From NCBI GenBank assembly GCA_902785425.1, contig CACZYP010000008.1:19769-70742 (forward strand): a DNA stretch of 50,974 nucleotides, written 5' to 3'. A program made the translations under genes and the position numbers. This document shows positions 23,398 to 31,337 of this stretch, piece by piece. Position 1 is the first letter of the stretch. Each line of letters begins with the position of its first letter. This stretch comes from an uncultured Ruminococcus sp. (GTDB lineage: Bacteria > Bacillota > Clostridia > Oscillospirales > Acutalibacteraceae). The notes under the pieces are model-generated. The model worked only from the letters and a program-made list of their open reading frames with translations. It searched no databases and had not been told where the DNA came from.

Positions 23398-24542
23398 GTG
23401 GGAAACGATACAAATTTGCGGCGCCTTGTCTTATGGGAGTCGAGAAACTCCTTGCAAACGAGCTGAAATTCATGGACGCCGAGAATGTAAGAGCAGATAA
23501 CGGTCGTGTGTTTTTTGAAGGCGGCGCCGAGATGATCGCCCGTGCAAATATCAGGAGCCGCATAGCAGAGCGTATACTTCTTGTGTGTGCAAGCTTTGAA
23601 GCAAGAAGCTTTGAAGAGCTTTTCAACGGAGTTCGTGATGTTGCATGGTGCGATATCCTTCCGATTAATGCACAGTTCCCCGTAACGGGAAGCTGTCTTT
23701 CGTCAAAGCTTATGAGCGTTCCCGACTGCCAGGCGATCGTGAAGAAGGCTGTTGCAGAGTCGCTCAAGTCGAGCGGCAGGATCAAAGGTATGCTGCCCGA
23801 AAGCGGCGCACTTTACAAGATACGCTTCCTGATATTGAAAGACAAAGTCAGCATAATGATAGACACCACCGGCGAGCCGCTTCATAAGAGAGGCTACCGT
23901 GCTTTGTCGGGCGGCGCTCCCATAAAAGAAACGCTTGCGGCTTCGCTCTGCGAGCTTGCAAAGGTGCGTGCGGACCATACCGTGATCGACCCGACATGCG
24001 GCTCGGGTACTATACTTATCGAAGCTGCTATGAAAGCGCTCAACATCGCCCCCGGCATAAACAGGGAGTTCGTTTCCGAAAACTGGAGCATCGCTCCGTC
24101 TTCCGTATGGGAGAGCGAAAGGGAGCTTGCAAGGAACGCAGTCAGAAAAGACGCCGCTTTTCACGGATACGGTTCCGACATCGACGAAGAGGTGCTTGCT
24201 GTCGCCCGTGAGAATGCAAAAAAAGCAGGTGTTGGAGATCGTATAGATTTCTCCGTAAAGGATGTGCGCAATTATGAGGACATCGGCGAGCGTGTCACGG
24301 TCATATGCAATCCGCCCTACGGTGAGAGACTTCTTGATGTAAACGAAGCCGAAGAGCTTTACAAAGCGATGGGCGAGGTGTTCACTATAAGAGACGGCGC
24401 ATCGTACACGGTCATCTGCCCCGATGATGATTTCGAGCGCTGCTTCGGCCGCCGTGCAGACAAACGCCGGAAGCTTTACAACGGCATGATAAGCTGTCAG
24501 GTGTATCAGTATTTCGGCACGGGGATAAAGAAGAAAAAATAA
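23394..24542 (+). CDS. THUMP-domain class I rRNA methyltransferase (RlmL/YpsC type)
   Basis: A 382-residue SAM-dependent RNA methyltransferase. The N-terminal ferredoxin-like/THUMP region spans about 1-155; the Rossmann methyltransferase follows with DPTCGSGTILIEAA (SAM binding) and the catalytic CNPPYGERL motif of N2-guanine/N6-adenine methylases. Family members modify 23S rRNA guanine. The length matches the single-domain Firmicutes form and not the fused RlmKL of enterobacteria. It is coupled to the deformylase-like gene by a 4-bp overlap. No terminator is obvious. Confidence 0.87.
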   Translation: MSGKRYKFAAPCLMGVEKLLANELKFMDAENVRADNGRVFFEGGAEMIARANIRSRIAERILLVCASFEARSFEELFNGVRDVAWCDILPINAQFPVTGSCLSSKLMSVPDCQAIVKKAVAESLKSSGRIKGMLPESGALYKIRFLILKDKVSIMIDTTGEPLHKRGYRALSGGAPIKETLAASLCELAKVRADHTVIDPTCGSGTILIEAAMKALNIAPGINREFVSENWSIAPSSVWESERELARNAVRKDAAFHGYGSDIDEEVLAVARENAKKAGVGDRIDFSVKDVRNYEDIGERVTVICNPPYGERLLDVNEAEELYKAMGEVFTIRDGASYTVICPDDDFERCFGRRADKRRKLYNGMISCQVYQYFGTGIKKKK

Positions 24543-24601
24543 TGCTTTGGCTTCCGCATTTGTACACTATCGTCTGAACGATGTCTGTTCACGGACTTAT
24601 T

Positions 24602-24730
24602 TCAAATATTTTTCTTTTGTAACAAAATACCGTCGGATTGTAACTGCAAAATGATTTCTTTTTCATCAATTGAAAGATTCCAAACTGTTTTTTCACGATC
24701 CGGCGGATATTTCATTTTATTAATCGGCAT
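24602..24730 (-). CDS. Possible 42-residue ORF or gene remnant
   Basis: On the minus strand, ATG at 24730 opens a 42-codon frame beginning MPINKMKYPPDREKTVWN and continuing with a helix-like, charged sequence of normal composition. There is no clear ribosome binding site. It could be a small gene or the surviving tail of a lost one. The rest of 24543-24866 shows only the promoter of the next gene. Confidence 0.25.
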   Translation of the reverse strand: MPINKMKYPPDREKTVWNLSIDEKEIILQLQSDGILLQKKNI

Positions 24731-24806
24731 AAAGAACAGAAAATTGTTTATTATTTATATAATTTAACAAAATTGCTGTGTTTTTTTCTGAAAATGACTA
24801 AAAATA

Positions 24807-24835
24807 TTGAAATCCTGCCCGATTTAGTGTATAAT
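24807..24835 (+). promoter_or_regulatory. Promoter of the large Pro/Gln-rich protein gene
   Basis: TTGAAA (24807-24812), 17-bp spacer, TATAAT (24830-24835). Confidence 0.7.
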
Positions 24836-24866
24836 ATTAAACTGTAAAACAATAGGGGGGAGATTC

Positions 24867-27800
24867 GTGAGTAAAAAACCTCAAGAGGGCAATGCGGAGA
24901 AGCCCGCAAAGGCCCCGAAGCCCAAAAAAGAAAAAGCACCGAAGAAACCAAAGAAGAGCCTTGACTTTAGTCCCGTGGCGTCAGCAATGTTTGAAATACA
25001 GCGCCGTGAAGCCACAGGAAACGTATTGTCGGGTGCTGTTCTGATATTGCTCGGCATAATAGCGATCATTGTAAGTATCATAAAGTATACTTACAACATG
25101 AACAATATCACGGTAGACGAAGACAAGATCTTTGCGTATGCGTGGATCGTTATCGCCGTTACGGGAATCATATTAGGCGTTATCGGTGTTTACGAGATAC
25201 TCAAATCGTTTATCTCGATGGAACAGATCAACGAATGGGCGAAGAACGCAGAGTCGCATGCTTCGCCGTTCCAGCACAAGCAGGCAAAGCGCAGTGTTGC
25301 CGTGATGAACCAGTCGCAGTCTATGGAAGAAGCGCCCGCAAAGGGAATGGCAGAAGACGGCAGTCAGGCGAAAAAGCACTTTGCATGGCTCGGCAAAAAG
25401 GAAGACGAGCCGAAGCCCGACAGCACGGCTATCTACAACAAGTATAATCCGAACGAGAAGAACGATGCGCCGCCGAAGGCTGCACCCGTTCAGGAGCAGA
25501 AGTTCGATTACGGTCTTCATGAAGAGAAGAAGCAGACGTTTGCCGACAAGTTCCTTGCAGAAAACAAGGAAGATCCGTTTGCAAAGGTTCGCAAGGATCT
25601 CGGCATAGAGGAAGAAAAGCCGAAAGAGGAAGTTCAGAAGCCGCAGTTCATCAGAAACTTCGAGCCGAACAAAGCGGAAGCTCCTCAGCCTGCACAAAAC
25701 GCAGCAGCTCAGGCACAGGGTGTACAGGACGCACCTGCGGGCAGCCTCTTTGAAAGACTCGTCGCTTCGCAGAATCTTGCTATCGCAAAGGATAATGACG
25801 GCGGATTCTACGGTGCTCCGTCTCAGAACAGCGGAGCCGAGATGAAACAGCAGCTCGATCAGATGCAGCAGCAGATCGAGCAGGTCGCTCAGATGAAAGA
25901 GCAGTTTGATCAGGTGGCTCAGGTTCAGCAGCAGATGCAGGACGTTAAGGATGTCAAGGAACAGATGGTCGAAATGCGCCGTGAGGTAAAAGAGGTCATC
26001 GATGTTGTCGGTCAGCTCAAACCGCAGACAGCTCCTATGGCTCCGAGCGTTCCCGAAGAGCCTGCAAAGCCTGTCATAACGGTTCCCGGTGCACGAACGA
26101 CCGTTTCGCAGGCCGTTCCTACAGTAAAGCCGCCGAAGGTGCCGGATACTCCCGATACACCTACGGTTCAGCCGCCGCCGATACCGGATCACAACGATAC
26201 GCCGACGGTCCGGCCGCCGAGTGTTCCCAAAGAGCCTTCGCCGCATACGGTTCATCCGCCGAAGGTTCCCAAAGAACCCGTATCGCCTACGATCCAGCCG
26301 CCTCCGATACCGAAAAACGGCGAGGGTCAGGCTCAGTCCATGCCGATGCATCAGGCTCCTCAGATGAGCGGAGCTTTTGCACCGCCTGCAGGCTACAATC
26401 AGCAGCAAAGAATGCCTTATCAGCCGATGCAGCCCGTACAGAATATGTATCAGCCGCTTCCTAACCTTCCGGGCATGGCTCCGAATCAGGGTTACGGCGC
26501 AGGCTACGGTAATTCTCCGTTCGGTTTTGCCGGCATGTTCGTAGATAATAATAATCCTGCAATGCCTCCGTATCAGCAGGTACAGCCTTTCCGCCCCGCA
26601 GGCGTAGGCGCACCTCAGATGCAGCAGGAACAGGCATATAACCCTGCAATGCCGCCCTATACGGTACATCCGTTCCGTCCGGCAGGCGCAGCATCTCCGC
26701 AGATGCCGCCGAAAACGCAGTCGCCGCAGTATAATCCGCAGATGCCGCCGTATACGGTTCACCCGATGCGCCCGGCAGATGTAGCGGCTCCTCAGATGCC
26801 TCCGAAGACGCAGTCGCCGCAGTATAATCCGCAGATGCCGCCGTACACGGTTCACCCGATGCGCCCGGCAGATGTAGCGGCACCGCAGATGCCTCCGAAG
26901 ACACAGTCGCCGCAGTATAATCCTGCAATGCCTCCGTATACAGTTCATCCGCTGAAGCTCAAGGATAACGATATAGCTGCACCGCAGATGAATGAAGGCA
27001 ATCCCGGTGCATTTGCACCTCCGAAGACACAGTCGCCGCAGTACAATCCCGCAATGCCGCCGTACACGGTTCACCCGATGCGTTCTCCCGATATTGCAGC
27101 ACCTCAGATGCCGCCGAAAACGCAGTCGCCCATGTACAACCCGGCAATGCCGCCGTACACGGTACATCCGTTCAAGGCAAAGGATCCCGCAGAGCAGCCC
27201 GTTCAGCCGCAGCTCAACGATTCAGAGCCTTCGCCTATCATTTCCGAGATCATTGAAGAGATCGAGGTCATTAATGAAAATAAGTCTGTTCCCGAGGCGC
27301 CGAAGACTATTCTTGATCTGAATACGAACGCTTCACCTGCGGAAACGAAGTTCATACCGCCCTCGGAAGTACCCGAGCCGAAGTCTGAGCCTATGCCCGA
27401 ACCAAAGCCCGAGGAAAAAGCAGAGCCTCAGACAGCTGCTTCCGGGCAGCCTGCCGTACCGCCCGTAATGGAAAGGCAAAAGCGTGCTCCGATAACGCTT
27501 CGGGGCTTCACGCAGAGAGGACAGTCGGATAAATCAGCCCAGAAGCCTCCGAAAACTCAGAGGCAGGGAGGATATACATTCTCGCTCTTTGAAGAGCTGA
27601 GCGGAAACGGCCCCAAGCCGCCGAGAACTCTTGCTCCGAGAGGAAAGAGAAACGCAGACAAAAAAGCAGTTGAGCCTCCAAAAGAAGAGGCTAAGGGAGG
27701 TAGAGAGATGGCATCCAACATGAACGGGAGCCGTGAACCCGAGCGCAAGAAGAGCTTCTCCGAAAGATTCCTCAATAGGAACGGCAAGAAGGCTACCGAA

Positions 27801-27980
27801 GTGCAGGGCAGCACAGGCGATTCCAATGCACCTATCGTTCAGAACGGTACGCCTGCACAGAGAAAGTTTGTAGACGCTACCGACTTTGACGAATGGGTAT
27901 GCCCGGGCTGCGGAGCTACTAACCAGGAATACGTTGGTGTATGCTCCTGCGGCGAAAGAAAACCGAGAACCAAGTGGTAA
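24867..27980 (+). CDS. Large membrane protein with coiled coil, 31-residue Pro-rich repeats and C-terminal zinc ribbon
   Basis: A 1037-residue protein of unknown function. Order: basic Lys/Pro-rich N-terminus (1-30), two membrane helices (about 51-73 and 89-113), a charged linker, a Gln-rich coiled coil (about 320-385), repeated TVxPPxVP motifs (about 410-475), a tandem 31-residue repeat array (about 591-770), a disordered Pro/Glu region and a final zinc ribbon (CPGCGATN and CSCGERKP in the last 30 residues). The start is GTG with GGGGGGAG upstream. It could be a membrane-tethered scaffold. A long antisense frame across it is a product of the repeats. It is the mirror in domain order of the protein at 20203-21912, suggesting a related role. 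Confidence 0.8.
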   Translation: MSKKPQEGNAEKPAKAPKPKKEKAPKKPKKSLDFSPVASAMFEIQRREATGNVLSGAVLILLGIIAIIVSIIKYTYNMNNITVDEDKIFAYAWIVIAVTGIILGVIGVYEILKSFISMEQINEWAKNAESHASPFQHKQAKRSVAVMNQSQSMEEAPAKGMAEDGSQAKKHFAWLGKKEDEPKPDSTAIYNKYNPNEKNDAPPKAAPVQEQKFDYGLHEEKKQTFADKFLAENKEDPFAKVRKDLGIEEEKPKEEVQKPQFIRNFEPNKAEAPQPAQNAAAQAQGVQDAPAGSLFERLVASQNLAIAKDNDGGFYGAPSQNSGAEMKQQLDQMQQQIEQVAQMKEQFDQVAQVQQQMQDVKDVKEQMVEMRREVKEVIDVVGQLKPQTAPMAPSVPEEPAKPVITVPGARTTVSQAVPTVKPPKVPDTPDTPTVQPPPIPDHNDTPTVRPPSVPKEPSPHTVHPPKVPKEPVSPTIQPPPIPKNGEGQAQSMPMHQAPQMSGAFAPPAGYNQQQRMPYQPMQPVQNMYQPLPNLPGMAPNQGYGAGYGNSPFGFAGMFVDNNNPAMPPYQQVQPFRPAGVGAPQMQQEQAYNPAMPPYTVHPFRPAGAASPQMPPKTQSPQYNPQMPPYTVHPMRPADVAAPQMPPKTQSPQYNPQMPPYTVHPMRPADVAAPQMPPKTQSPQYNPAMPPYTVHPLKLKDNDIAAPQMNEGNPGAFAPPKTQSPQYNPAMPPYTVHPMRSPDIAAPQMPPKTQSPMYNPAMPPYTVHPFKAKDPAEQPVQPQLNDSEPSPIISEIIEEIEVINENKSVPEAPKTILDLNTNASPAETKFIPPSEVPEPKSEPMPEPKPEEKAEPQTAASGQPAVPPVMERQKRAPITLRGFTQRGQSDKSAQKPPKTQRQGGYTFSLFEELSGNGPKPPRTLAPRGKRNADKKAVEPPKEEAKGGREMASNMNGSREPERKKSFSERFLNRNGKKATEVQGSTGDSNAPIVQNGTPAQRKFVDATDFDEWVCPGCGATNQEYVGVCSCGERKPRTKW
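26637..27176 (+). repeat. Coding tandem repeat, 93-bp units
   Basis: Six units start at 26637, 26730, 26823, 26916, 27042 and 27135; the fourth carries an 11-residue insertion and the sixth is partial. The core is NPxMPPYTVHP followed by a variable M/F/L-R/K segment and AAPQMPPKTQSP. A degenerate unit precedes them near 26545. Units 2 and 3 are identical in protein sequence, pointing to recent duplication. Confidence 0.9.
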
Positions 27981-28001
27981 TCTATCAACAAACAACATAG
28001 C

Positions 28002-28037
28002 GAAAAAAGAACGCAGTTAAGGCTGTGTTCTTTTTTG
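28002..28037 (+). terminator. Terminator after the Pro-rich protein gene
   Basis: AAAAAAGAACGCAG pairs with CTGTGTTCTTTTTT (one G-U type mismatch), a typical A-stem-T terminator. Confidence 0.85.
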
Positions 28038-28076
28038 CATTTCTAATAAATTGCAATAAAACTGGAGTTTTGACCT

Positions 28077-28979
28077 ATGACACTGACACGTTTCAGATCA
28101 CTGAAACCGCTTTACAAAGCGATGATATTTATAATCCTGTCGGCGTTCTGTTTTGCGCTGATGAATATGTTCGTTCACCTTGCAGGCGAACTGCCTGCGC
28201 CGCAGAAGAGCTTTTTCAGAAACTTTGTAGCGTTTATAATCGCAGCCTGCGCAATGGCAAAGGACAAGGTATCGCCAAAGCTTGAAAAGCAGGCGGTATT
28301 GCCGATCCTGCTGCGCTCGTTTTTCGGAACGATCGGAATACTGTGCAACTTCTATGCGCTCGACCGCCTTGACCTTGCCGACGCATCTATACTCAACAAG
28401 ATGTCGCCGTTTTTTGTGATCGTGTTCAGCATCATTATACTAAAAGAGAAAATAACGATGCCGCAGCTTTTAATGGTGCTCGGCGCACTTGTCGGCGCAA
28501 TGTTCGTTGTCAAGCCGAGCTTTGCAAACACCTCGGCGGCACCTGCATTTATAGCGCTCTTCGGCGGTATGTGCGCAGGCTTTGCGTACACAATGGTGCG
28601 CCTGCTCGGAAAAAAAGGCGTAAAGGGCGTGCTTATAGTTGCGTTCTTCTCGGCGTTTTCGTGTCTGTTTACGCTGCCGTTTCTTATATTCGACTACCAC
28701 CACATGACGTACACTCAGATAATCATACTGATGCTTGCAGGCTTATCGGCAGCAGGCGGTCAGTTTACGATCACAGCGGCATATCAGAATGCACCTGCAA
28801 GAGATGTTTCCGTTTACGACTATACTCAGATCATCTTTGCAGCGTCGCTCGGTTTCTTCGTGTTCGGTCAGATACCGGACTTTTTGAGCTGGATAGGATA
28901 TTTCATCATCGTTCTGATGGCTGTGCTGATGTTCTTCTATAATAAGAAAAAAGCGGCAGCCGAAGATCAGTCGGCGTAA
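28077..28979 (+). CDS. DMT-superfamily (EamA) transporter
   Basis: A 300-residue integral membrane protein with about ten hydrophobic helices arranged as two EamA repeats; the second begins near residue 155 (PAFIALFGGMCAGFAYTMVR). It has family motifs such as ADASILNKMSPFFVIVFSII. Members export amino acids or metabolites; the substrate cannot be told from sequence. GGAG lies 9 nt before the ATG. It is followed closely by an acetyltransferase gene. Confidence 0.88.
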   Translation: MTLTRFRSLKPLYKAMIFIILSAFCFALMNMFVHLAGELPAPQKSFFRNFVAFIIAACAMAKDKVSPKLEKQAVLPILLRSFFGTIGILCNFYALDRLDLADASILNKMSPFFVIVFSIIILKEKITMPQLLMVLGALVGAMFVVKPSFANTSAAPAFIALFGGMCAGFAYTMVRLLGKKGVKGVLIVAFFSAFSCLFTLPFLIFDYHHMTYTQIIILMLAGLSAAGGQFTITAAYQNAPARDVSVYDYTQIIFAASLGFFVFGQIPDFLSWIGYFIIVLMAVLMFFYNKKKAAAEDQSA

Positions 28980-29041
28980 GGTTTTTGACAAAGCCTGATG
29001 AGAATGTGGAAAGCTTCATTGAAAAAGCAGAGTGGATAATT

Positions 29042-29515
29042 ATGGATCACACAATTAGACCGATCAAAGGATCGGAATACGCCGTACTTGAAGATTTTCT
29101 TTACGAAGCGATCTTTATTCCCGAAGGAGTAACGCCCCCTCCGAGAGAGATCATATACGAGCCTGCGCTGCAAGTGTACACTGCCGGTTTCGGCAGCAGG
29201 AGCGGCGACGACTGCCTTGTTGCAGAGGTGAATGGAAAGATAGTCGGAGCTGTGTGGGTTCGCATCATGAACGACTACGGCCATATCGACGACGAGACGC
29301 CGTCCTTTGCTGTTTCTCTGTACAAGGAATACAGAGATCACGGTATCGGCACAGCTTTGATGAAAGCTATGCTCGGCAGATTAAAGCAAAAAGGGTACAA
29401 GCAGGCGTCGCTTGCCGTTCAGAAAGAAAACTACGCCGTAAAGATGTACAGAAAAGTCGGCTTTGAGATCTTTGATGAGAACGACGAGGAATACATTATG
29501 GTTTGCAGATTGTGA
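29042..29515 (+). CDS. GNAT-family N-acetyltransferase
   Basis: A 157-residue acetyltransferase. Motif A is KEYRDHGIGTALMKAML (acetyl-CoA pyrophosphate loop) and motif B is NYAVKMYRKVGFEI; the C-terminus is EEYIMVCRL. The frame stays open upstream to a TTG at 28985, but the domain begins at MDHTIRPI and the ATG at 29042 is the better start. The ribosome binding site is weak, so the start is uncertain. Substrate unknown. It overlaps the potential GTG start of the following gene. Confidence 0.8.
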   Translation: MDHTIRPIKGSEYAVLEDFLYEAIFIPEGVTPPPREIIYEPALQVYTAGFGSRSGDDCLVAEVNGKIVGAVWVRIMNDYGHIDDETPSFAVSLYKEYRDHGIGTALMKAMLGRLKQKGYKQASLAVQKENYAVKMYRKVGFEIFDENDEEYIMVCRL

Positions 29516-29532
29516 AAAAGGATGATTATTAC

Positions 29533-29964
29533 ATGGAAGATATTGAAAAACTTAAAGAACGAATAAAAAGCTTCTGGCCTGAATCGCTGCCTGAACTTAA
29601 TAGAATGGTTGAAGAAGATATAGACGCAGATATTATTGAGGCAGTTCTCAAAGAGTTGGTTGACGTCGCCGTTGACGGACAGATAGAGTGTGCCGGTCAG
29701 GCTCAGATAATAATAGCCGAAAAATACCGACCTGTTGCTGAAAAAAGAAAAACTGACATTATAAAGTGGATCTTTGAGTTTACAGAAAAATACTCGGACG
29801 ATCCATATGCATACTTTCTCGGCTTTAACTTGGTTTTGAAGTTGGAATGGAAAGAACTGTATGTTCTGTATATAAAAGCATACGACGAACAGATAAAAAA
29901 AGAATTTGATGACGATTATATCCGGTTTTATGAGCTTGAGCAATATTTGTCGGATAATACGTGA
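29533..29964 (+). CDS. Unrecognised AT-rich gene product (143 aa)
   Basis: A soluble, mostly helical and acidic protein with no family I recognise; it has ELNRMVEEDIDADIIEA and a hydrophobic YAYFLGFNLVLKLEW stretch. I choose the ATG at 29533, which has AAGGA about 10 nt upstream; GTG at 29512 overlapping the previous stop is possible. Base composition is noticeably more AT-rich than the flanks, as for the next gene, suggesting acquisition or weak selection. Small paired genes of this type can be immunity or toxin-associated proteins, but nothing visible proves it. Confidence 0.6.
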   Translation: MEDIEKLKERIKSFWPESLPELNRMVEEDIDADIIEAVLKELVDVAVDGQIECAGQAQIIIAEKYRPVAEKRKTDIIKWIFEFTEKYSDDPYAYFLGFNLVLKLEWKELYVLYIKAYDEQIKKEFDDDYIRFYELEQYLSDNT

Positions 29965-29987
29965 CTGTGAGCCTGGAGGTAATATAA

Positions 29988-30248
29988 ATGAGTTCTTCTG
30001 AAAATGATGAAGAAACAGATACATCAAAAGAATGTATTGCTAACAGAATAATAAAAATCTGTGTTGAGTGTGAAAGTGAATATTTAGCTTGCACTTCCAA
30101 AATGATGCAGCTGTGTCCTGAGTGTGCTTCAATTCTGTACGGTTATGATAATTGTCAGCACGTTTTCAAGAATGGGAAATGCACAAAGTGTTTATGGGAC
30201 GGCAGCAGAAGTGACTATATTTTATGGTTATTGGAGGATGAATCATGA
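29988..30248 (+). CDS. Small Cys-rich putative zinc-binding protein (86 aa)
   Basis: An 86-residue protein with three CxxC pairs (CVEC, CPEC, CTKC) and a further Cys-His (NCQHVF), a pattern suited to one or two zinc sites. The N-terminus is acidic and Ser/Glu-rich. A GGAGG site 8 nt before the ATG supports expression. It is the second gene of the AT-rich pair. The last codons overlap a tiny ATGA-started frame. Confidence 0.65.
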   Translation: MSSSENDEETDTSKECIANRIIKICVECESEYLACTSKMMQLCPECASILYGYDNCQHVFKNGKCTKCLWDGSRSDYILWLLEDES

Positions 30249-30271
30249 AAGATTTATACCTTGGCAGATAA
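30245..30271 (+). pseudogene. Aborted 8-codon frame overlapping the Cys-rich gene
   Basis: ATG at 30245 overlaps the preceding stop in the ATGA style of coupled genes, but the frame ends after MKDLYLGR. It may be the stub of a deleted downstream gene. Chance cannot be excluded. Confidence 0.25.
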
Positions 30272-30302
30272 ATCGTTAAAATTATAATGATTAAATTATT
30301 TT

Positions 30303-30361
30303 TTAATCTAATTTTAATCTTTCTTAAATTTTCATTTAATCTTGACGGGTTATTATATAAT
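30303..30361 (+). promoter_or_regulatory. PhoB/OmpR-type phased direct repeats and -10 box
   Basis: TTTAATC occurs at 30302, 30313 and 30335 with a weaker TTAAATT in the third slot near 30324, so TTAA cores lie at 30303, 30314, 30324 and 30336 (11, 10 and 12 bp apart, 33 in total). A TATAAT (30356-30361) follows; there is no usable -35 box at 17 bp. This layout matches response-regulator-activated promoters in which the box replaces the -35. A leader of about 150 nt follows, with GAAGCCG (30372-30378) pairing to CGGCTTC (30400-30406) around an A-rich loop. Confidence 0.65.
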
Positions 30362-30515
30362 CACAGCAAGGGAAGCCGAGAGGAAAACAAAAAAGATAAC
30401 GGCTTCAGCCTTTTGAAAACAATTCAAATTGTCGCACCGCATGTTTGGAAGGTATAGCGATGTGACAAGCTGCAAGAGACGGCACCGATGGGTGTCAGTT
30501 CAGGGAGGTATTATT

Positions 30516-31310
30516 ATGAAAAGCTACGAAATGGTAGAAACGCTCAGCAACAAGGCGCATGTTTCGCTCGAACAGGCTAAGGACGCACTTGAGCATTCCA
30601 ACTGGGATATTCTTGATGCAGCCATCTATATCGAGCGGCACAAAGTCGCTCCCGGCACACCGCCTGCTCCGCATCCGGCTCCGGGTCCCGCTTATTACGT
30701 AAGCGGCAGACAGGCACCCCCGCCCCCGCCGCAGGGTGTGTACGCAACAAGAGGCTTTGACAGACCCGGTCCTTTCGATCCGAGATTTGACTTCAACAAA
30801 GCCAACGGCGGCGCTCCTGATCCCAATCAGGTAAACGGCGGTCAGATCCCGCCATACCGGCCCCAAAGACAGCGTGAGTTTGAAAACGAACCTGTCGGCG
30901 AGTTTGTAGGCAGACTTGCAGGCTTGCTCGAAAATGTGGTAAACCACATCTTCAGATGCTCGTTCGTTGTAAGAAGACACGGTCAGGTGATCTGCAGCAT
31001 ACCGCTTCTGATCTTCATTATCCTGATCTGCTGCTTCATTCCGCTGGTAATCCCGCTTATCGTTCTCGGTGCAGCATTTGACTGCAAGTATTCGCTCGGC
31101 GTAGACCCGAGAACAACGAAGCCGGTAACAGATTTCATCGATCAGACTTTCACAACGGCAGAACGTGCCAAGGAGAGCATCATCAATGAAACACAGAACG
31201 TAAGAGCTGCTTACGAGCAGACAAAGAAGGACTTCACGGAAGACTTCAAAAAGGGTAAGGAAAGCGTGCGTGTAGATCTTACAAAGCACGATGACGCTCC
31301 TAAAGCTTGA
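30516..31310 (+). CDS. UBA-like / DUF4342-like membrane protein 1
   Basis: A 264-residue protein. Residues 5-42 form a UBA/TS-N-like three-helix motif (VSLEQAKDALEHSNWDILDA). A Pro/Gly-rich linker follows (45-120), then a region like DUF4342 (about 128-200) with FVVRRHGQVICSIPLL and one long hydrophobic segment (162-190), and a helical charged tail. The true start is the ATG at 30516 after GGGAGG; an upstream TTG frame reads through the leader. A paralogue follows 27 bp later and a two-component system after that. A role in envelope stress response is a guess from this context. Confidence 0.75.
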   Translation: MKSYEMVETLSNKAHVSLEQAKDALEHSNWDILDAAIYIERHKVAPGTPPAPHPAPGPAYYVSGRQAPPPPPQGVYATRGFDRPGPFDPRFDFNKANGGAPDPNQVNGGQIPPYRPQRQREFENEPVGEFVGRLAGLLENVVNHIFRCSFVVRRHGQVICSIPLLIFIILICCFIPLVIPLIVLGAAFDCKYSLGVDPRTTKPVTDFIDQTFTTAERAKESIINETQNVRAAYEQTKKDFTEDFKKGKESVRVDLTKHDDAPKA

Positions 31311-31337
31311 TAGGGAGCAGATTTGGAAGGTGTTATT

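Noticed and set aside
25173-27167. 664-codon antisense open frame opposite the Pro/Gln-rich protein
   Set aside because: It is Arg/Cys-rich and repetitive with the 93-bp period of the sense repeats, lacks a ribosome binding site, and arises from the skewed codon composition of the sense gene.
30342-30361. TTGACG at 30342 as a conventional -35 for the DUF4342-like operon
   Set aside because: It is only 8 bp from the TATAAT, far too close; the phased direct repeats are a better explanation.
30429-30515. Upstream extension of the first UBA-like gene from a TTG
   Set aside because: It translates the structured leader; the ATG at 30516 has GGGAGG and begins the conserved domain.
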